From Falsiroseomonas algicola (GTDB taxonomy: Bacteria; Pseudomonadota; Alphaproteobacteria; Acetobacterales; Acetobacteraceae): a stretch of 64,000 bases of DNA. This document shows positions 35,000 through 43,298 of this stretch, one piece after another. The translations under genes were made by a program, and so were the position numbers. The notes beneath the pieces were generated by a model. It had not been told where the DNA came from, ran no database searches, and saw only the letters and a program-made list of their open reading frames with translations. The DNA lies in assembly GCF_011040385.1 (NCBI RefSeq), contig NZ_JAAIKB010000002.1, positions 248,001-312,000 on the forward strand, in the 5' to 3' direction. Position 1 is the stretch's first letter, and each line of letters opens with the position of its first letter.

Positions 35000-35992
35000 T
35001 CAATGCAGCCGCGGCGCCTTCATGAAGCTGGTCCGGTCCGCGCTGATGACGGGCAGGCTGAGGCGCCGCCCATCCCGTTCCACCGCCACCTGCACCGTGA
35101 TGCCCGCATCGCCCAGCGACCAGAGGCGCCGCCAGAGTGCCGCCAAGTCCGGGGCGTCCTCGCCCTCGATGCCGATGATGCGGTCACCCGGCTTGATACC
35201 CGCCTTCTCCGCCGGCCCCTTGCTGGCGACGGAGGCGACGACGATCCCCTCCTCCTGGTCCGCGCAATAGACGCCGAGCCAGGGCCGGGCCGGCTTGTTG
35301 ACCCGGCCATAGGTGGTCAGGTCCGCCATGATCGGGTGCAGCAGCCCGATCGGCACCGCCATGTTGAGGTCGAGGCGGCGGCCCTTGGAATCGCGATGCT
35401 GGAGCACGAGGGAGCCGATGCCGATCAGCGCCCCATCCTCCCCGATCAGCGCCGCGCCACCCCAGGAGGGATGGGCCGGGGCGGTGAACAGCGCCTCCTC
35501 CAGCAGGTACTCCCAGTAGCCGGCGAAGGGTTCCTTGGCGACGATGGAGCAGGCGAGCGCGCCGCCTTCCGCCGCGTTGCGACCGGAATGGGGGGCGGCG
35601 GCCAGGATGGTGTTGCTGCCGGCTTCCGGCGGGTTGGCGGCACCGAGCGGGATGGCCGGTGCCTCCAGCTTGCCCAGCGCCTGGACCAGGCCGAAGCCCG
35701 TCTCGAAGTCATAGGCCAGGCCATGGCCCTGCACGACGCGCCCGGTGGAGGTGGTGATCCAGATGCTGTCGGCTTCGCCGATGAGGTAGCCGATGGTCAG
35801 CACCAGCCCCTTGTCGCCGATCACCACGCCGCTGCCTTCGCGCTCCGTCCCCAGCGTGCGGGCGGAGAAGGCGTCGGCCGGCACGCGCGACTTGATGGAC
35901 ACCACGGCAGCGAGGGTGCGCGCCAGGTCGAAGCGGTAATCGGCCGGGTCGGGCCGCATTTCCGGGGGAATGGTCCAGTCCTCGTCCGCCAT
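35000..35992 (-). CDS. HtrA/DegP-like S1C protein lacking the catalytic triad, with PDZ domain
   Basis: ATG 35992 gives 330 residues without a signal peptide. The trypsin-like fold of HtrA is recognisable (EGSGVVIGDKGLVLTIGYLI at about 52-71). The catalytic residues are gone. The LTNAHVV His position is Tyr69 in LTIGYLI. The Asp position falls in DFETGFGLV, where Gly replaces the usual Asp. The NSGG Ser is replaced in PSWGGAAL near 177. The PDZ domain at about 235-315 (RPWLGVYCADQEEGIVVASV, KAGIKPGDRIIGIEGE) is intact. It is therefore probably a pseudoprotease used for binding or scaffolding. It is the upstream neighbour of a small lipoprotein gene on the same strand. Confidence 0.82.
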   Translation of the reverse strand: MADEDWTIPPEMRPDPADYRFDLARTLAAVVSIKSRVPADAFSARTLGTEREGSGVVIGDKGLVLTIGYLIGEADSIWITTSTGRVVQGHGLAYDFETGFGLVQALGKLEAPAIPLGAANPPEAGSNTILAAAPHSGRNAAEGGALACSIVAKEPFAGYWEYLLEEALFTAPAHPSWGGAALIGEDGALIGIGSLVLQHRDSKGRRLDLNMAVPIGLLHPIMADLTTYGRVNKPARPWLGVYCADQEEGIVVASVASKGPAEKAGIKPGDRIIGIEGEDAPDLAALWRRLWSLGDAGITVQVAVERDGRRLSLPVISADRTSFMKAPRLH

Positions 35993-36019
35993 CACTGCTT
36001 CCGCTGCCAAGGCGGCATA

Positions 36020-36382
36020 CTAGAAGAGCCCGGGGCTGCTGGGAACGCCCCGGCGGTTGGGCGGGGTTGCGGGGGCGGGATCGGGAAGCGGCGGCAGCGG
36101 TGCCGGGGTGGCCAGCGCCTCCGCCACCGGGTCCGGCATGATCCGCGGGCAGCGGAAGGCGATCCGGTATTCGTTCGGCCAGATCTCGCTGCGGACGATG
36201 TCGAAGCCGCGTTCGCGCTGGGCGCAGTGGGCTTGCGCCAGCTCGACGCCGCGCCGCGCCGCGGTGGCGGGGGTGGAGGCGTGGGTCGTCAGGCCGAAGA
36301 CGTCCGGCGACAGCTCCACCACCTCGGACCGTGTGGCGCAGGCGCCCAGCAGGGGCAGCAGCAGGAAGGCGTATCGGGCCAG
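36020..36382 (-). CDS. small lipoprotein, probable CTG start
   Basis: Reading from CTG 36382, six bases after a GGAGAG Shine-Dalgarno, gives 120 residues with a textbook lipoprotein signal (ARYAFLLLPLLGACATRSEV, lipobox LGAC). The first GTG, at 36322, would remove the signal, and no ATG, GTG or TTG lies in frame above it. The mature part contains HCAQRERGFDIVRSEIWPNE near residue 53 and a Pro-rich tail. No family recognised. It would be anchored in a membrane facing the periplasm. The downstream HtrA-like gene on the same strand begins 28 bp after its stop. Confidence 0.6.
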   Translation of the reverse strand: MARYAFLLLPLLGACATRSEVVELSPDVFGLTTHASTPATAARRGVELAQAHCAQRERGFDIVRSEIWPNEYRIAFRCPRIMPDPVAEALATPAPLPPLPDPAPATPPNRRGVPSSPGLF

Positions 36383-36416
36383 TGTCCGCTCTCCGCAGTG
36401 TGATCGCGCTGCGAGG

Positions 36417-36460
36417 CTAGACCCGTTTCAGCGTCGGCAGCGACGCTGAAACGGGTCTAG
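36417..36460. repeat. 20-bp perfect palindrome, left half of a CTAG-bounded element
   Basis: The left arm 36417-36436 (starting CTAGACCCGTTTCAGC) and right arm 36441-36460 are exact reverse complements around GCAG. With the hairpin at 36475-36518 it forms a ~107-bp element that begins and ends with CTAG. The look is that of a dispersed intergenic palindromic repeat of alphaproteobacteria. Confidence 0.75.
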
Positions 36461-36474
36461 CAATTTGTTTTCAC

Positions 36475-36518
36475 GCATTTTCCGAGTCGTCGGGCGTTTC
36501 CGCCCGACTTGAAAATGC
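36475..36518. repeat. nested hairpin, right half of the CTAG-bounded element
   Basis: The outer arms GCATTTTC (36475-36482) and GAAAATGC (36511-36518) enclose the inner stem GTCGGGCG (36489-36496) / CGCCCGAC (36501-36508) with a TTTC loop. CTCTAG follows. It occupies otherwise gene-free DNA between the lipoprotein and malate synthase. Confidence 0.7.
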
Positions 36519-36578
36519 TCTAGGCGACGTCTCAGGGCGCCACCAGCCCGGGAATCATGCGGCGGCAGCCTCGAAAAG

Positions 36579-36612
36579 CCCTCTCCCCAAAGGGGAGAGG
36601 GTTGGGTGAGGG
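36579..36612. repeat. intergenic hairpin repeat, copy 3 (type B)
   Basis: CCCTCTCCCC (36579-36588), AAA, GGGGAGAGGG (36592-36601), then TTGGGTGAGGG. It lies immediately 3' of the malate synthase gene. Same stem and tail as the copy at 15834. Confidence 0.8.
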
Positions 36613-36614
36613 GG

Positions 36615-38792
36615 TTATCCCTTCGCCTTCGCTTCCCGCCGCCGCCGCGTCAGGATGAATTCGGTATAGCCATTGGGCTGCGTCGCCCCGTCGAAGACCA
36701 GGTCGCAGGCCGCCTTGAAGGCCGGCCCGTCGAAGCCCGGCGCCATGGGCGTGTAGAGCGGATCGCCGGCGTTCTGCCGGTCCACCACCGCCGCCATGCG
36801 CTTCAGCGTCTCCTCCACCTGGGCGCGCGTCACGATGCCGTGGCGGAGCCAGTTGGCGATGTGCTGGGAGGAGATGCGGAGCGTCGCGCGGTCCTCCATC
36901 AGGCCGACATCGTTGATGTCCGGCACCTTGGAGCAGCCGACCCCCTGGTCCACCCAGCGCACGACGTAGCCCAGGATGCCCTGGGCGTTGTTGTCGAGCT
37001 CCGCCTGCACGTCTTCCGGCGCCCAGTTGGTGTTGGTGGCGACGGGGACGGTGAGGATGTCCTCCAGCTTGCCCCGGGCGCCGCCGGCGGCGATCTCCGC
37101 CTGGCGGGCGGGGACGTCCACCTGGTGGTAGTGCAGCGCGTGCAGCGTGGCGGCGGTGGGGGAGGGGACCCAGGCGGTGTTCGCGCCGGCCTTGGGGTGG
37201 CCGACCTTCTGGTCCAGCATCGCCGCCATCATGTCCGGCATGGCCCACATGCCCTTGCCGATCTGGGCGCGGCCGCGCAGCCCGGCGGCGAGCCCGACAT
37301 CGACGTTCCACTCCTCATAGGCCTTGATCCAGGGCAGGCCCTTCATGTCGTTCTTGCGCACGACCGGGCCGGCTTCCATGGCGGTGTGGATCTCATCCCC
37401 GGTCCGGTCCAGGAACCCGGTGTTGATGAACACCACGCGGTCCTTCACGGCGCGGATGCAGGCGGCGAGGTTCACCGTGGTGCGGCGTTCCTCGTCCATG
37501 ATGCCGAGCTTGGCGGTGTAGCGCGGCAGGCCGAGCGCATCCTCGACGCGCTTGAAGAGCAGGTCGGCGTGGCGGACCTCCTCCGGCCCGTGCATCTTGG
37601 GCTTCACGACATAGACGCTGCCGGTGCGGCTGTTCATGCGCTTGCCGCGGCCGGGCGGCTGGATGTCATGCAGCGCGATCATCACCGTGACCATGGCGTC
37701 GAGCGCGGTCTCCGGGATCTCGGCGCCGTCGAGGGTGACGACATCCGTCATCATGTGGTGGCCGACATTGCGGACCAGCATGACGGAGCGGCCATGCAGC
37801 GTGATGGCGCCGCCATTGGCCGTCTTCCACACCCGGTCGGCATTCAGGCGGCGCGTGATGGTCTTTCCACCCTTCTCCAGCTCCGCCGTCAGGTCGCCCT
37901 TCATCAGGCCGAGCCAGTTGCGGTAGACGTCGATCTTGTCCGCGGCATCGACGGCGGCGACGCTGTCCTCGCAATCCATGATCGTGGTCAGCGCGGCTTC
38001 CATCACCAGGTCGCTGACCCCCGCCGGATCCTCGCGCCCGATCGCGCTGCCGCGGTCGATGTGGAGCTCCATGCGGAGCCCGTTGTTGGAGAGCAGGATG
38101 GCGCTGGGTGCCCAGGTCTCGCCCTGGTAGCCCATGCACTGGCCCGGGCGCGCCAGATGCGCCTTGGTGCCGTCCTTCAGCGTGACGACGAGGGTGCCAC
38201 CCTCGATCGCGTAGCTGGTGCTGTCGGCATGGCTGGCGCCGCCGGCCAGCGGCGCCGCCTGGTCCAGCACGCGGCGGGCAAAGGCGATGACCTTGGCGCC
38301 GCGCTTCGGGTTGTAGCCGCGGCCCTTCTCGGCGCCGTCCGCCTCAGGGATCGCATCCGTGCCGTAGAGCGCGTCATAGAGGCTGCCCCAGCGGGCATTG
38401 GCGGCGTTCAGCGCGTAGCGGGCGTTGGAGACGGGGACGACGAGCTGCGGGCCCGCCATGGTCGCGATCTCGGGATCCACATCGGTGGTGCCGACAGTGA
38501 AGGGCTCCGGCGCGGGGGCCAGGTAGCCGATCTCCTTCAGGAAGGCGGTATAGGCGGGCAGGTCCACGGGGCGGGCGGGGTTGGCGCGGTGCCAGGCATC
38601 GATCTTCGCCTGCAGCTCGTCGCGCTTCGCCAGCAGCTCCGCGTTGCGGGGCGCCCATTCCTCGAGGATGGATTCGAAGGAGGACCAGAAGCGCGCGGGC
38701 TCGATCCCGGTGCCGGGCAGGGCTTCGTCCTCGATGAAGGCGCGGAAGGTCGCCTCCATGCCGAGCTTGCCGATCTTCACGGTCTCTGCCAC
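36615..38792 (-). CDS. glcB: malate synthase G
   Basis: The start is GTG 38792, 8 nt after GGGAG, giving 725 residues, the usual length of the monomeric G isoform. Motifs: the N-terminal clasp, [47 protein letters not shown] with the catalytic Arg region, and [16 protein letters not shown]. It condenses glyoxylate with acetyl-CoA to malate. Together with acetaldehyde or glycolate breakdown from neighbouring catabolic modules it could recycle C2 units, although no isocitrate lyase or glycolate oxidase is nearby. It is monocistronic; a 121-bp gap separates it from the TerB-like gene upstream. Confidence 0.96.
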   Translation of the reverse strand: MAETVKIGKLGMEATFRAFIEDEALPGTGIEPARFWSSFESILEEWAPRNAELLAKRDELQAKIDAWHRANPARPVDLPAYTAFLKEIGYLAPAPEPFTVGTTDVDPEIATMAGPQLVVPVSNARYALNAANARWGSLYDALYGTDAIPEADGAEKGRGYNPKRGAKVIAFARRVLDQAAPLAGGASHADSTSYAIEGGTLVVTLKDGTKAHLARPGQCMGYQGETWAPSAILLSNNGLRMELHIDRGSAIGREDPAGVSDLVMEAALTTIMDCEDSVAAVDAADKIDVYRNWLGLMKGDLTAELEKGGKTITRRLNADRVWKTANGGAITLHGRSVMLVRNVGHHMMTDVVTLDGAEIPETALDAMVTVMIALHDIQPPGRGKRMNSRTGSVYVVKPKMHGPEEVRHADLLFKRVEDALGLPRYTAKLGIMDEERRTTVNLAACIRAVKDRVVFINTGFLDRTGDEIHTAMEAGPVVRKNDMKGLPWIKAYEEWNVDVGLAAGLRGRAQIGKGMWAMPDMMAAMLDQKVGHPKAGANTAWVPSPTAATLHALHYHQVDVPARQAEIAAGGARGKLEDILTVPVATNTNWAPEDVQAELDNNAQGILGYVVRWVDQGVGCSKVPDINDVGLMEDRATLRISSQHIANWLRHGIVTRAQVEETLKRMAAVVDRQNAGDPLYTPMAPGFDGPAFKAACDLVFDGATQPNGYTEFILTRRRREAKAKG

Positions 38793-38913
38793 CGGATCAT
38801 CTCCCTGCCTGCATACCCCGGCGCCCCGGGTCGTCGTCCGGGCGCCATCTGCGGGCATTTGGCTGATGTGGCAAGGGGGATGACTGCGGGCAGCCATCCC
38901 CCTGCCGGCCGGA

Positions 38914-39339
38914 TCAGCGATCCAGCACCGCGCGGTCGTTCTTCGCGGTCAGGCTCCGGAAATGTGGCTCAAGCTCCGCCTCGCTGATCCCGAAGGCCTG
39001 GACGAAGCCCATGACCAGGCGCTGCTCCTCGGGCTCCGCCTGGCCGTCCGACATGGCGCTGTCGATCATGTTGAGGAGGATGCAGAGCTTCTGGTCGTGG
39101 CGGAGCTTCGGCGCCGCGGCGGCCGCGAACTGCTCGGCGGGCGTGGCGCGGCAGTAGCGCAGCGCATTGTCCAGCGCCTGGCGCGTGGCGCCCGGCCCCA
39201 TGACGGAGAGGAGGTGACCGATCTCCTCCTGGTCCATCTCCCCGTCCGAGGCCATGCAGTAGAGCAGGCTGGCGACCAGGCAGTTGCGCGGCGTGAGGTC
39301 GAAGGCCGGCGCCTGCGACTTGAACATCCCGAACATCAT
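38914..39339 (-). CDS. TerB-like (tellurite-resistance/DjlA N-terminal) protein
   Basis: ATG 39339 gives 141 residues, all-helical, with two acidic helical hairpins: [20 protein letters not shown] near 30 and [20 protein letters not shown] near 92. This DGxxxxEE repeat is characteristic of TerB-like domains, which bind metals or act in membrane-associated stress complexes. No other ter gene is present, so a tellurite role should not be assumed. The start could be the second Met. A hairpin pairing GGGGGATG with CATCCCCC (about 38874-38905) follows its stop. Confidence 0.8.
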   Translation of the reverse strand: MMFGMFKSQAPAFDLTPRNCLVASLLYCMASDGEMDQEEIGHLLSVMGPGATRQALDNALRYCRATPAEQFAAAAAPKLRHDQKLCILLNMIDSAMSDGQAEPEEQRLVMGFVQAFGISEAELEPHFRSLTAKNDRAVLDR

Positions 39340-39484
39340 TGATTCTCCCGGCAGGGTTGGGTGGCGCGCCAGGACTCTGGCGGTGCCGGTCGCGCCGCGG
39401 CCGCAACAGCCAGGGATTCGCGCGGCGGGCAAGGGGGAATTCTGTTGCAGGAAAGCGACACTCGCATGTTACCGCGGCGGTATC

Positions 39485-39520
39485 ATTGGTTGACGGGATC
39501 AAGGGGCTACTCGAACCAAT
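39485..39520. promoter_or_regulatory. inverted repeat upstream of the GntR gene
   Basis: ATTGGTT (39485-39491) and AACCAAT (39514-39520) are exact reverse complements 22 bp apart, 46 bp before the chosen GTG of the regulator. A TACCG-CGG-CGGTA repeat lies just upstream. Autoregulatory sites are plausible, unproven. Confidence 0.35.
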
Positions 39521-39565
39521 AGATTGAATTTAGAATGGATACGATTGACCGAGGCCCCCCGCATC

Positions 39566-40312
39566 GTGATCACCCTCTCCCCCGACGTCTCCGAGGCGCC
39601 GTCCCCCGATGGCGTGGCGGAGGTTCCGCGCCTCGCCCCCGTGCAGCCCCGCACCATGGTGGAGCAGGCGGCGGAGGCCATCGTCGCCGCCGCGGCGCGC
39701 GGCATCTTCCTGCCAGGCGACCGGCTGGTGGAGGCGGAGATCGCCCGCGACCTCGGCATCTCCCGCGTCCCGGTACGGGAAGCGCTGCGCCTGCTCGAGT
39801 CGCAGGGCATCGTCGTCAGCACGCCCTACAAGGGCATGCGGCTGATGCAGATCACCAACCGCAACGTGGCCGAGTTGATGCGCGTGCGCACGGCGCTGGA
39901 GACGCTGGCGCTGCGCGAGATTGCCGCGAGCGGCCCCGCGACGGCGGAGCGCCTGGCGCCCGCCTGGCGGGCGGCGGAGCGGTATGAGGCGGCGGCGCAA
40001 GGTCCGGATGCGGCCGCGATCGTGGCGGCGGACGAGGCCTTCCACGGGGAGCTCTGCCGCCTGTCCGGCAATGGCGTGCTGCACGGGTTGTGGCTGAGCG
40101 TGGCGCGGCAGCTTTCCGTGGTCTGGGGCCTCGGCCACGATGTCCGCCCCAAGCCCCGCATCGCGCAGGAACACCGGGAGATCCTGGAGCGCCTCTCCGG
40201 CGGCGACGCCACCGGCGCACAGGCCGCCCTCGATGCCCACCTCGCCTGGCACGAGGACCTCGATTTCGAGCGCCAGGTGGAACGCCGGCGGGTCAGCAAG
40301 AAGCGGAGCTGA
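39566..40312 (+). CDS. GntR family regulator, FadR/FCD type
   Basis: GTG 39566 gives 248 residues; TTG 39524 in the same frame is an alternative. The winged helix includes RTMVEQAAEAIVAAAARGIF and then LVEAEIARDLGISRVPVREA followed by LRLLESQGIV. The C-terminal FCD domain has MRVRTALETLALREIA, the metal-site residues of DEAFHGELCRLSGN and QEHREILERLSGGD. FCD regulators sense organic acids and repress nearby catabolic genes. It is divergent from the TerB-like gene and upstream of an unknown gene and a gamma-glutamyltransferase; the target is unclear. Confidence 0.88.
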   Translation: MITLSPDVSEAPSPDGVAEVPRLAPVQPRTMVEQAAEAIVAAAARGIFLPGDRLVEAEIARDLGISRVPVREALRLLESQGIVVSTPYKGMRLMQITNRNVAELMRVRTALETLALREIAASGPATAERLAPAWRAAERYEAAAQGPDAAAIVAADEAFHGELCRLSGNGVLHGLWLSVARQLSVVWGLGHDVRPKPRIAQEHREILERLSGGDATGAQAALDAHLAWHEDLDFERQVERRRVSKKRS

Positions 40313-40352
40313 CGGCGCCATCCCGCGCCGTCACCCAGCAGGAGATCGGCGC

Positions 40353-40823
40353 ATGTTCAAGGTCGGGCAGACGGTGTGGCACCGCGACGGCAAGCGGAGC
40401 GGCGTGGTGCTGGACTGCGACGGCGACCGCGTTTTCATCGAGCAGGAGAATGGCGCGGAGCTGGATTTCCCGGCCGGCGAGCTGAGCCTGACGGCGCCCG
40501 CGGCTGCGACGCCCGCGCATCGGGCCGCGGCACCAGTGCCCTATTCCATGGTGGACCGGACCCTGATCGTGGCCGACATCACGCCGGAGCATGTGCGGGT
40601 CCTCGGCCTGATCCCGCCCCGCACCGTGCAGGCCGTGGCCGCGCTGTATGAGAAGCGGCCGCGGGCGGGGAAGTTCAGCGCGCTGGACGTGGCGCAGAAG
40701 CTGAACCTGATCGCGGAGATCACCGAGGTGCCCTACCGCACCATGCGCGCCTATAGCGACCGGCCCGGGGAGATGGGGCTGTTGATGGGCAAGGGCCTCG
40801 CGGACAGCCAGAAGGCGCGCTGA
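40353..40823 (+). CDS. hypothetical protein with N-terminal SH3-like beta region
   Basis: ATG 40353 follows GGAG and gives 156 residues. The first 45 residues (FKVGQTVWHRDGKRSGVVLD, then RVFIEQENGAELDF) look like a small SH3/KOW-type beta barrel. After an Ala/Pro linker the C-terminal half is helical and charged (DITPEHVRVLGLIPPRTVQA, LNLIAEITEVPYRTMRAYSD). Family not recognised. It follows the GntR gene by 40 bp on the same strand. Codon use is like its neighbours, so it is likely real. Confidence 0.65.
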   Translation: MFKVGQTVWHRDGKRSGVVLDCDGDRVFIEQENGAELDFPAGELSLTAPAAATPAHRAAAPVPYSMVDRTLIVADITPEHVRVLGLIPPRTVQAVAALYEKRPRAGKFSALDVAQKLNLIAEITEVPYRTMRAYSDRPGEMGLLMGKGLADSQKAR

Positions 40824-40883
40824 GGCGGGCTTGCCCGCCCGCCGCCCCCGGCCGATCCTCCCGCCAACGGAGGACCCTGCCCG

Positions 40884-42467
40884 ATGACGCTCACCTATTC
40901 GCCGCCCGCCCATGTCAGCCAGCACTGGGAGGTGCGGAAGCCCGCCGCGACGGGGGGCCGCGGCATGGTCGCCAGCCAGTCGCGGGATGCGGCGGAGGCG
41001 GGGATCGCGATCCTCGAGGCCGGGGGCAATGCGGCGGATGCCGCGGTCGGCATGGCCTTTGCGCTGGCGGCCATGGAGCCCTGGAACAGCGGCCTCGGCG
41101 GCATCGGCTTCGCCCAGGTGGCGGCGCCCGGCAGCGCGGCGGAGACCTTCGATTTCGGGCCCGTCTCGCCCGCGGGCCTCGATGCGAAGGACTTCCCGAC
41201 CACGGGGCGGATGAAGCAGGATCTCTTCGCCTGGCCGGAGGTGGAGGGCGACCGCAACATCCACGGCCCGATGAGCTTCGTCATCCCGTCCTCGGTCGCG
41301 GGCTACGCGCTGCTGCATGAGAAGCGCGGCCGGCTGCCGGCGCGGGACGTGCTGGCGCCGGCGGTGGCGCTGGCGAAGCGGGGCCTGGCGCAGGACTGGT
41401 TCACCACGCTGAAGATCGCGAATGCGGCCTCCACCCTGAAGCTGTATGCCGAATCCGCGCGCATCTACCTGCCGGGCGGCCTGCCGCCTGTCGCGCCCTA
41501 CCAGGGCACGCCCGGCTTCTTCCAGCTTGGCAACCTGGCGGCGACGCTGGAGCGGCTGCAGAGCGCGGGATTCCGCGACTTCTATGAGGGCGACATCGCT
41601 GCCTCCATCGCCGCCGACGTGAAGGCGATGGGCGGCGTGCTGTCCGCCGCCGACCTCGCGGGCTGCCGGGCGCGGGTGCTGCCGGCGGTGTCGGTGCCGT
41701 GGCGTGGGCGGACCCTCCACCTCTCCAACGGCCTTACCGCGACGCCGACCTTCCGGCGGGTCATGGAGCTGATGGAGGGCGCGGACTGGTCGGGCGCGGA
41801 GCCCGGCACGGCCTGGCACCTCGCCTTCGCCAAGGCCATGCAGGCCGCCTATGCGGAGCGCCTGGAAGGCCTGGGCGATGCCGAGCCCAAGGGCGCCGAC
41901 AGCTGCACCACCCACCTCACGGTCTGCGACGCGGACGGCATGATGGTGGCGATGACGACGACGCTGCTCTCCTCCATGGGCAGCCGCGTGGTGCTGCCGG
42001 GGTCGGGCGTGCTGATGAACAACGGCGTCATGTGGTTCGACCCGCGGCCGGGCACGCCCAACGCCATCGGCCCCAACAAGCGGCCGCTGACCAACATGTC
42101 CCCGGTGCTGGTCTCCGATGCCAAGGGCGTGCCGGAGATCGCGCTGGGCGCCTCCGGCGGGCGGCGCATCCTGGCGGCGGTGTACCAGACCCTGGCGCTG
42201 GTGGCGGGCTTCGCGATGGACCCCGAGGCCGCGGCGCATTTCCCGCGCATCGATGTCAGCGGGCCGGAAGGCGCCACGGCCGATCGTCGCCTGCCGCAGC
42301 AGACGCTCGATGCCCTGGCCGCGCTCGGTCCGCTGGAGGTGGTGGAGCATGCCGTGCTGCCGGTGAATTTCGCCTGCCCGAACCTGATCCGCATCGCGGC
42401 CGACGGCACGCGCCAGGGTATCACGGACGTGATGTCGCCCTGGTCCGCGGCGCTCGCCCAGGGCTGA
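40884..42467 (+). CDS. gamma-glutamyltransferase family protein
   Basis: 527 residues with the Ntn-hydrolase plan. The large-subunit start is MVASQSRDAAEAGIAILEAG, then PWNSGLGGIGFAQ. The autoprocessing site is SCTTHLTVCDADG, with candidate nucleophile Thr342. The small-subunit motifs are LLSSMGSRVVLPGSGVLMNN and LGASGGRRILAAVYQ. There is no signal peptide, unlike periplasmic GGTs, so it may be a cytoplasmic member such as an amidase or cephalosporin-acylase-like enzyme. A GGAGG site precedes the ATG. The GPP34 gene follows 6 bp later. Confidence 0.88.
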   Translation: MTLTYSPPAHVSQHWEVRKPAATGGRGMVASQSRDAAEAGIAILEAGGNAADAAVGMAFALAAMEPWNSGLGGIGFAQVAAPGSAAETFDFGPVSPAGLDAKDFPTTGRMKQDLFAWPEVEGDRNIHGPMSFVIPSSVAGYALLHEKRGRLPARDVLAPAVALAKRGLAQDWFTTLKIANAASTLKLYAESARIYLPGGLPPVAPYQGTPGFFQLGNLAATLERLQSAGFRDFYEGDIAASIAADVKAMGGVLSAADLAGCRARVLPAVSVPWRGRTLHLSNGLTATPTFRRVMELMEGADWSGAEPGTAWHLAFAKAMQAAYAERLEGLGDAEPKGADSCTTHLTVCDADGMMVAMTTTLLSSMGSRVVLPGSGVLMNNGVMWFDPRPGTPNAIGPNKRPLTNMSPVLVSDAKGVPEIALGASGGRRILAAVYQTLALVAGFAMDPEAAAHFPRIDVSGPEGATADRRLPQQTLDALAALGPLEVVEHAVLPVNFACPNLIRIAADGTRQGITDVMSPWSAALAQG

Positions 42468-42473
42468 GCCGCG

Positions 42474-43136
42474 ATGGATGGCGCCCTGACCCTGGCGGAG
42501 GAGATCACGCTCCTCTCCCTCGATGACGAGACCGGGCGGCCGGTGGGCCGTTCGGGCATGGCGCCGGACCGCGCGTTGGCGGGCGCGCTGCTGATGCAGC
42601 TGGCGCTGGCCGGGCGGGTGGATACGGACCGGGACCGGCTGATCCTGGTCGATGCCACGCCGACCGGCGATGCGGCGCTGGATGGCGCGCTGGCCCGGCT
42701 GGCGGCGCCGGATGCGCCGAAGGACGCGCGCGGCGCCATCCCTCTGCTGGCGCGCGATGCGGCGGAGGCGCGCGGCGTGATCCTGGACCGGCTGGTGGCA
42801 CGCGGCATCCTGCGGCGGGTGGACCAGCGGGTGCTCTGGATCCTGCCGGACCGGCGCTACCCCAAGGCAGAGGGGCGCGCGGAGGTGACGGAAGCCCGGG
42901 CGCGGCTCCGTGCCCTGCTGCTGCAGGGGGAGATCCCGGATCCGCATGACGCGCTGCTGCTGGGGCTGGCCCGGGCGGCGGGGCTGCTGCCGCTGATCTT
43001 CTCCGCCGCCGAACTCGCCGGGGTGCAGCCCTGGCTGGAGGTGGTGACGCGGATCGAGAGCCTGAACCGGTCGCTGGCCGTGGCGGTGGCCGATATCCGC
43101 GGCGTCGGGATGGGGACCACGCAGCGGGAGGTGTAG
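42474..43136 (+). CDS. GPP34 (GOLPH3-like) family protein, copy 1
   Basis: 220 residues starting DGALTLAEEITLLSLDDETG, with ALAGALLMQLALAGRVDTDR and RLILVDATPTGDAALDGALA, the signature of the GPP34 domain. Eukaryotic GOLPH3 binds phosphatidylinositol 4-phosphate at the Golgi; the bacterial role is unknown but membrane association is likely. A helical middle part has LDRLVARGILRRVDQRVLWI. It follows the gamma-glutamyltransferase by 6 bp, and a second copy lies 1.2 kb downstream. Confidence 0.85.
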   Translation: MDGALTLAEEITLLSLDDETGRPVGRSGMAPDRALAGALLMQLALAGRVDTDRDRLILVDATPTGDAALDGALARLAAPDAPKDARGAIPLLARDAAEARGVILDRLVARGILRRVDQRVLWILPDRRYPKAEGRAEVTEARARLRALLLQGEIPDPHDALLLGLARAAGLLPLIFSAAELAGVQPWLEVVTRIESLNRSLAVAVADIRGVGMGTTQREV

Positions 43137-43298
43137 CGCAGCCTGCCAAAGCGTGGCCGGCCTGTCAGGTTACGGTCATGGCGCGGCACGCGGTTTGCCT
43201 ATCCAGAGGGCAGACAGGGGGCGTCCCACAGGTGATCAGGCGGCATGCCTGAAATTTGTGCGAAATCCCCGGTTGGTTTGACCTCTGGGAGCGCATCC

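Noticed and set aside
36606-38987. 793-codon plus-strand frame opposite malate synthase G
   Set aside because: Antisense shadow; malate synthase motifs are unambiguous on the minus strand.
38914-39339. Tellurite resistance locus
   Set aside because: Only a TerB-like domain is present; no terC, terD or terZ genes accompany it.
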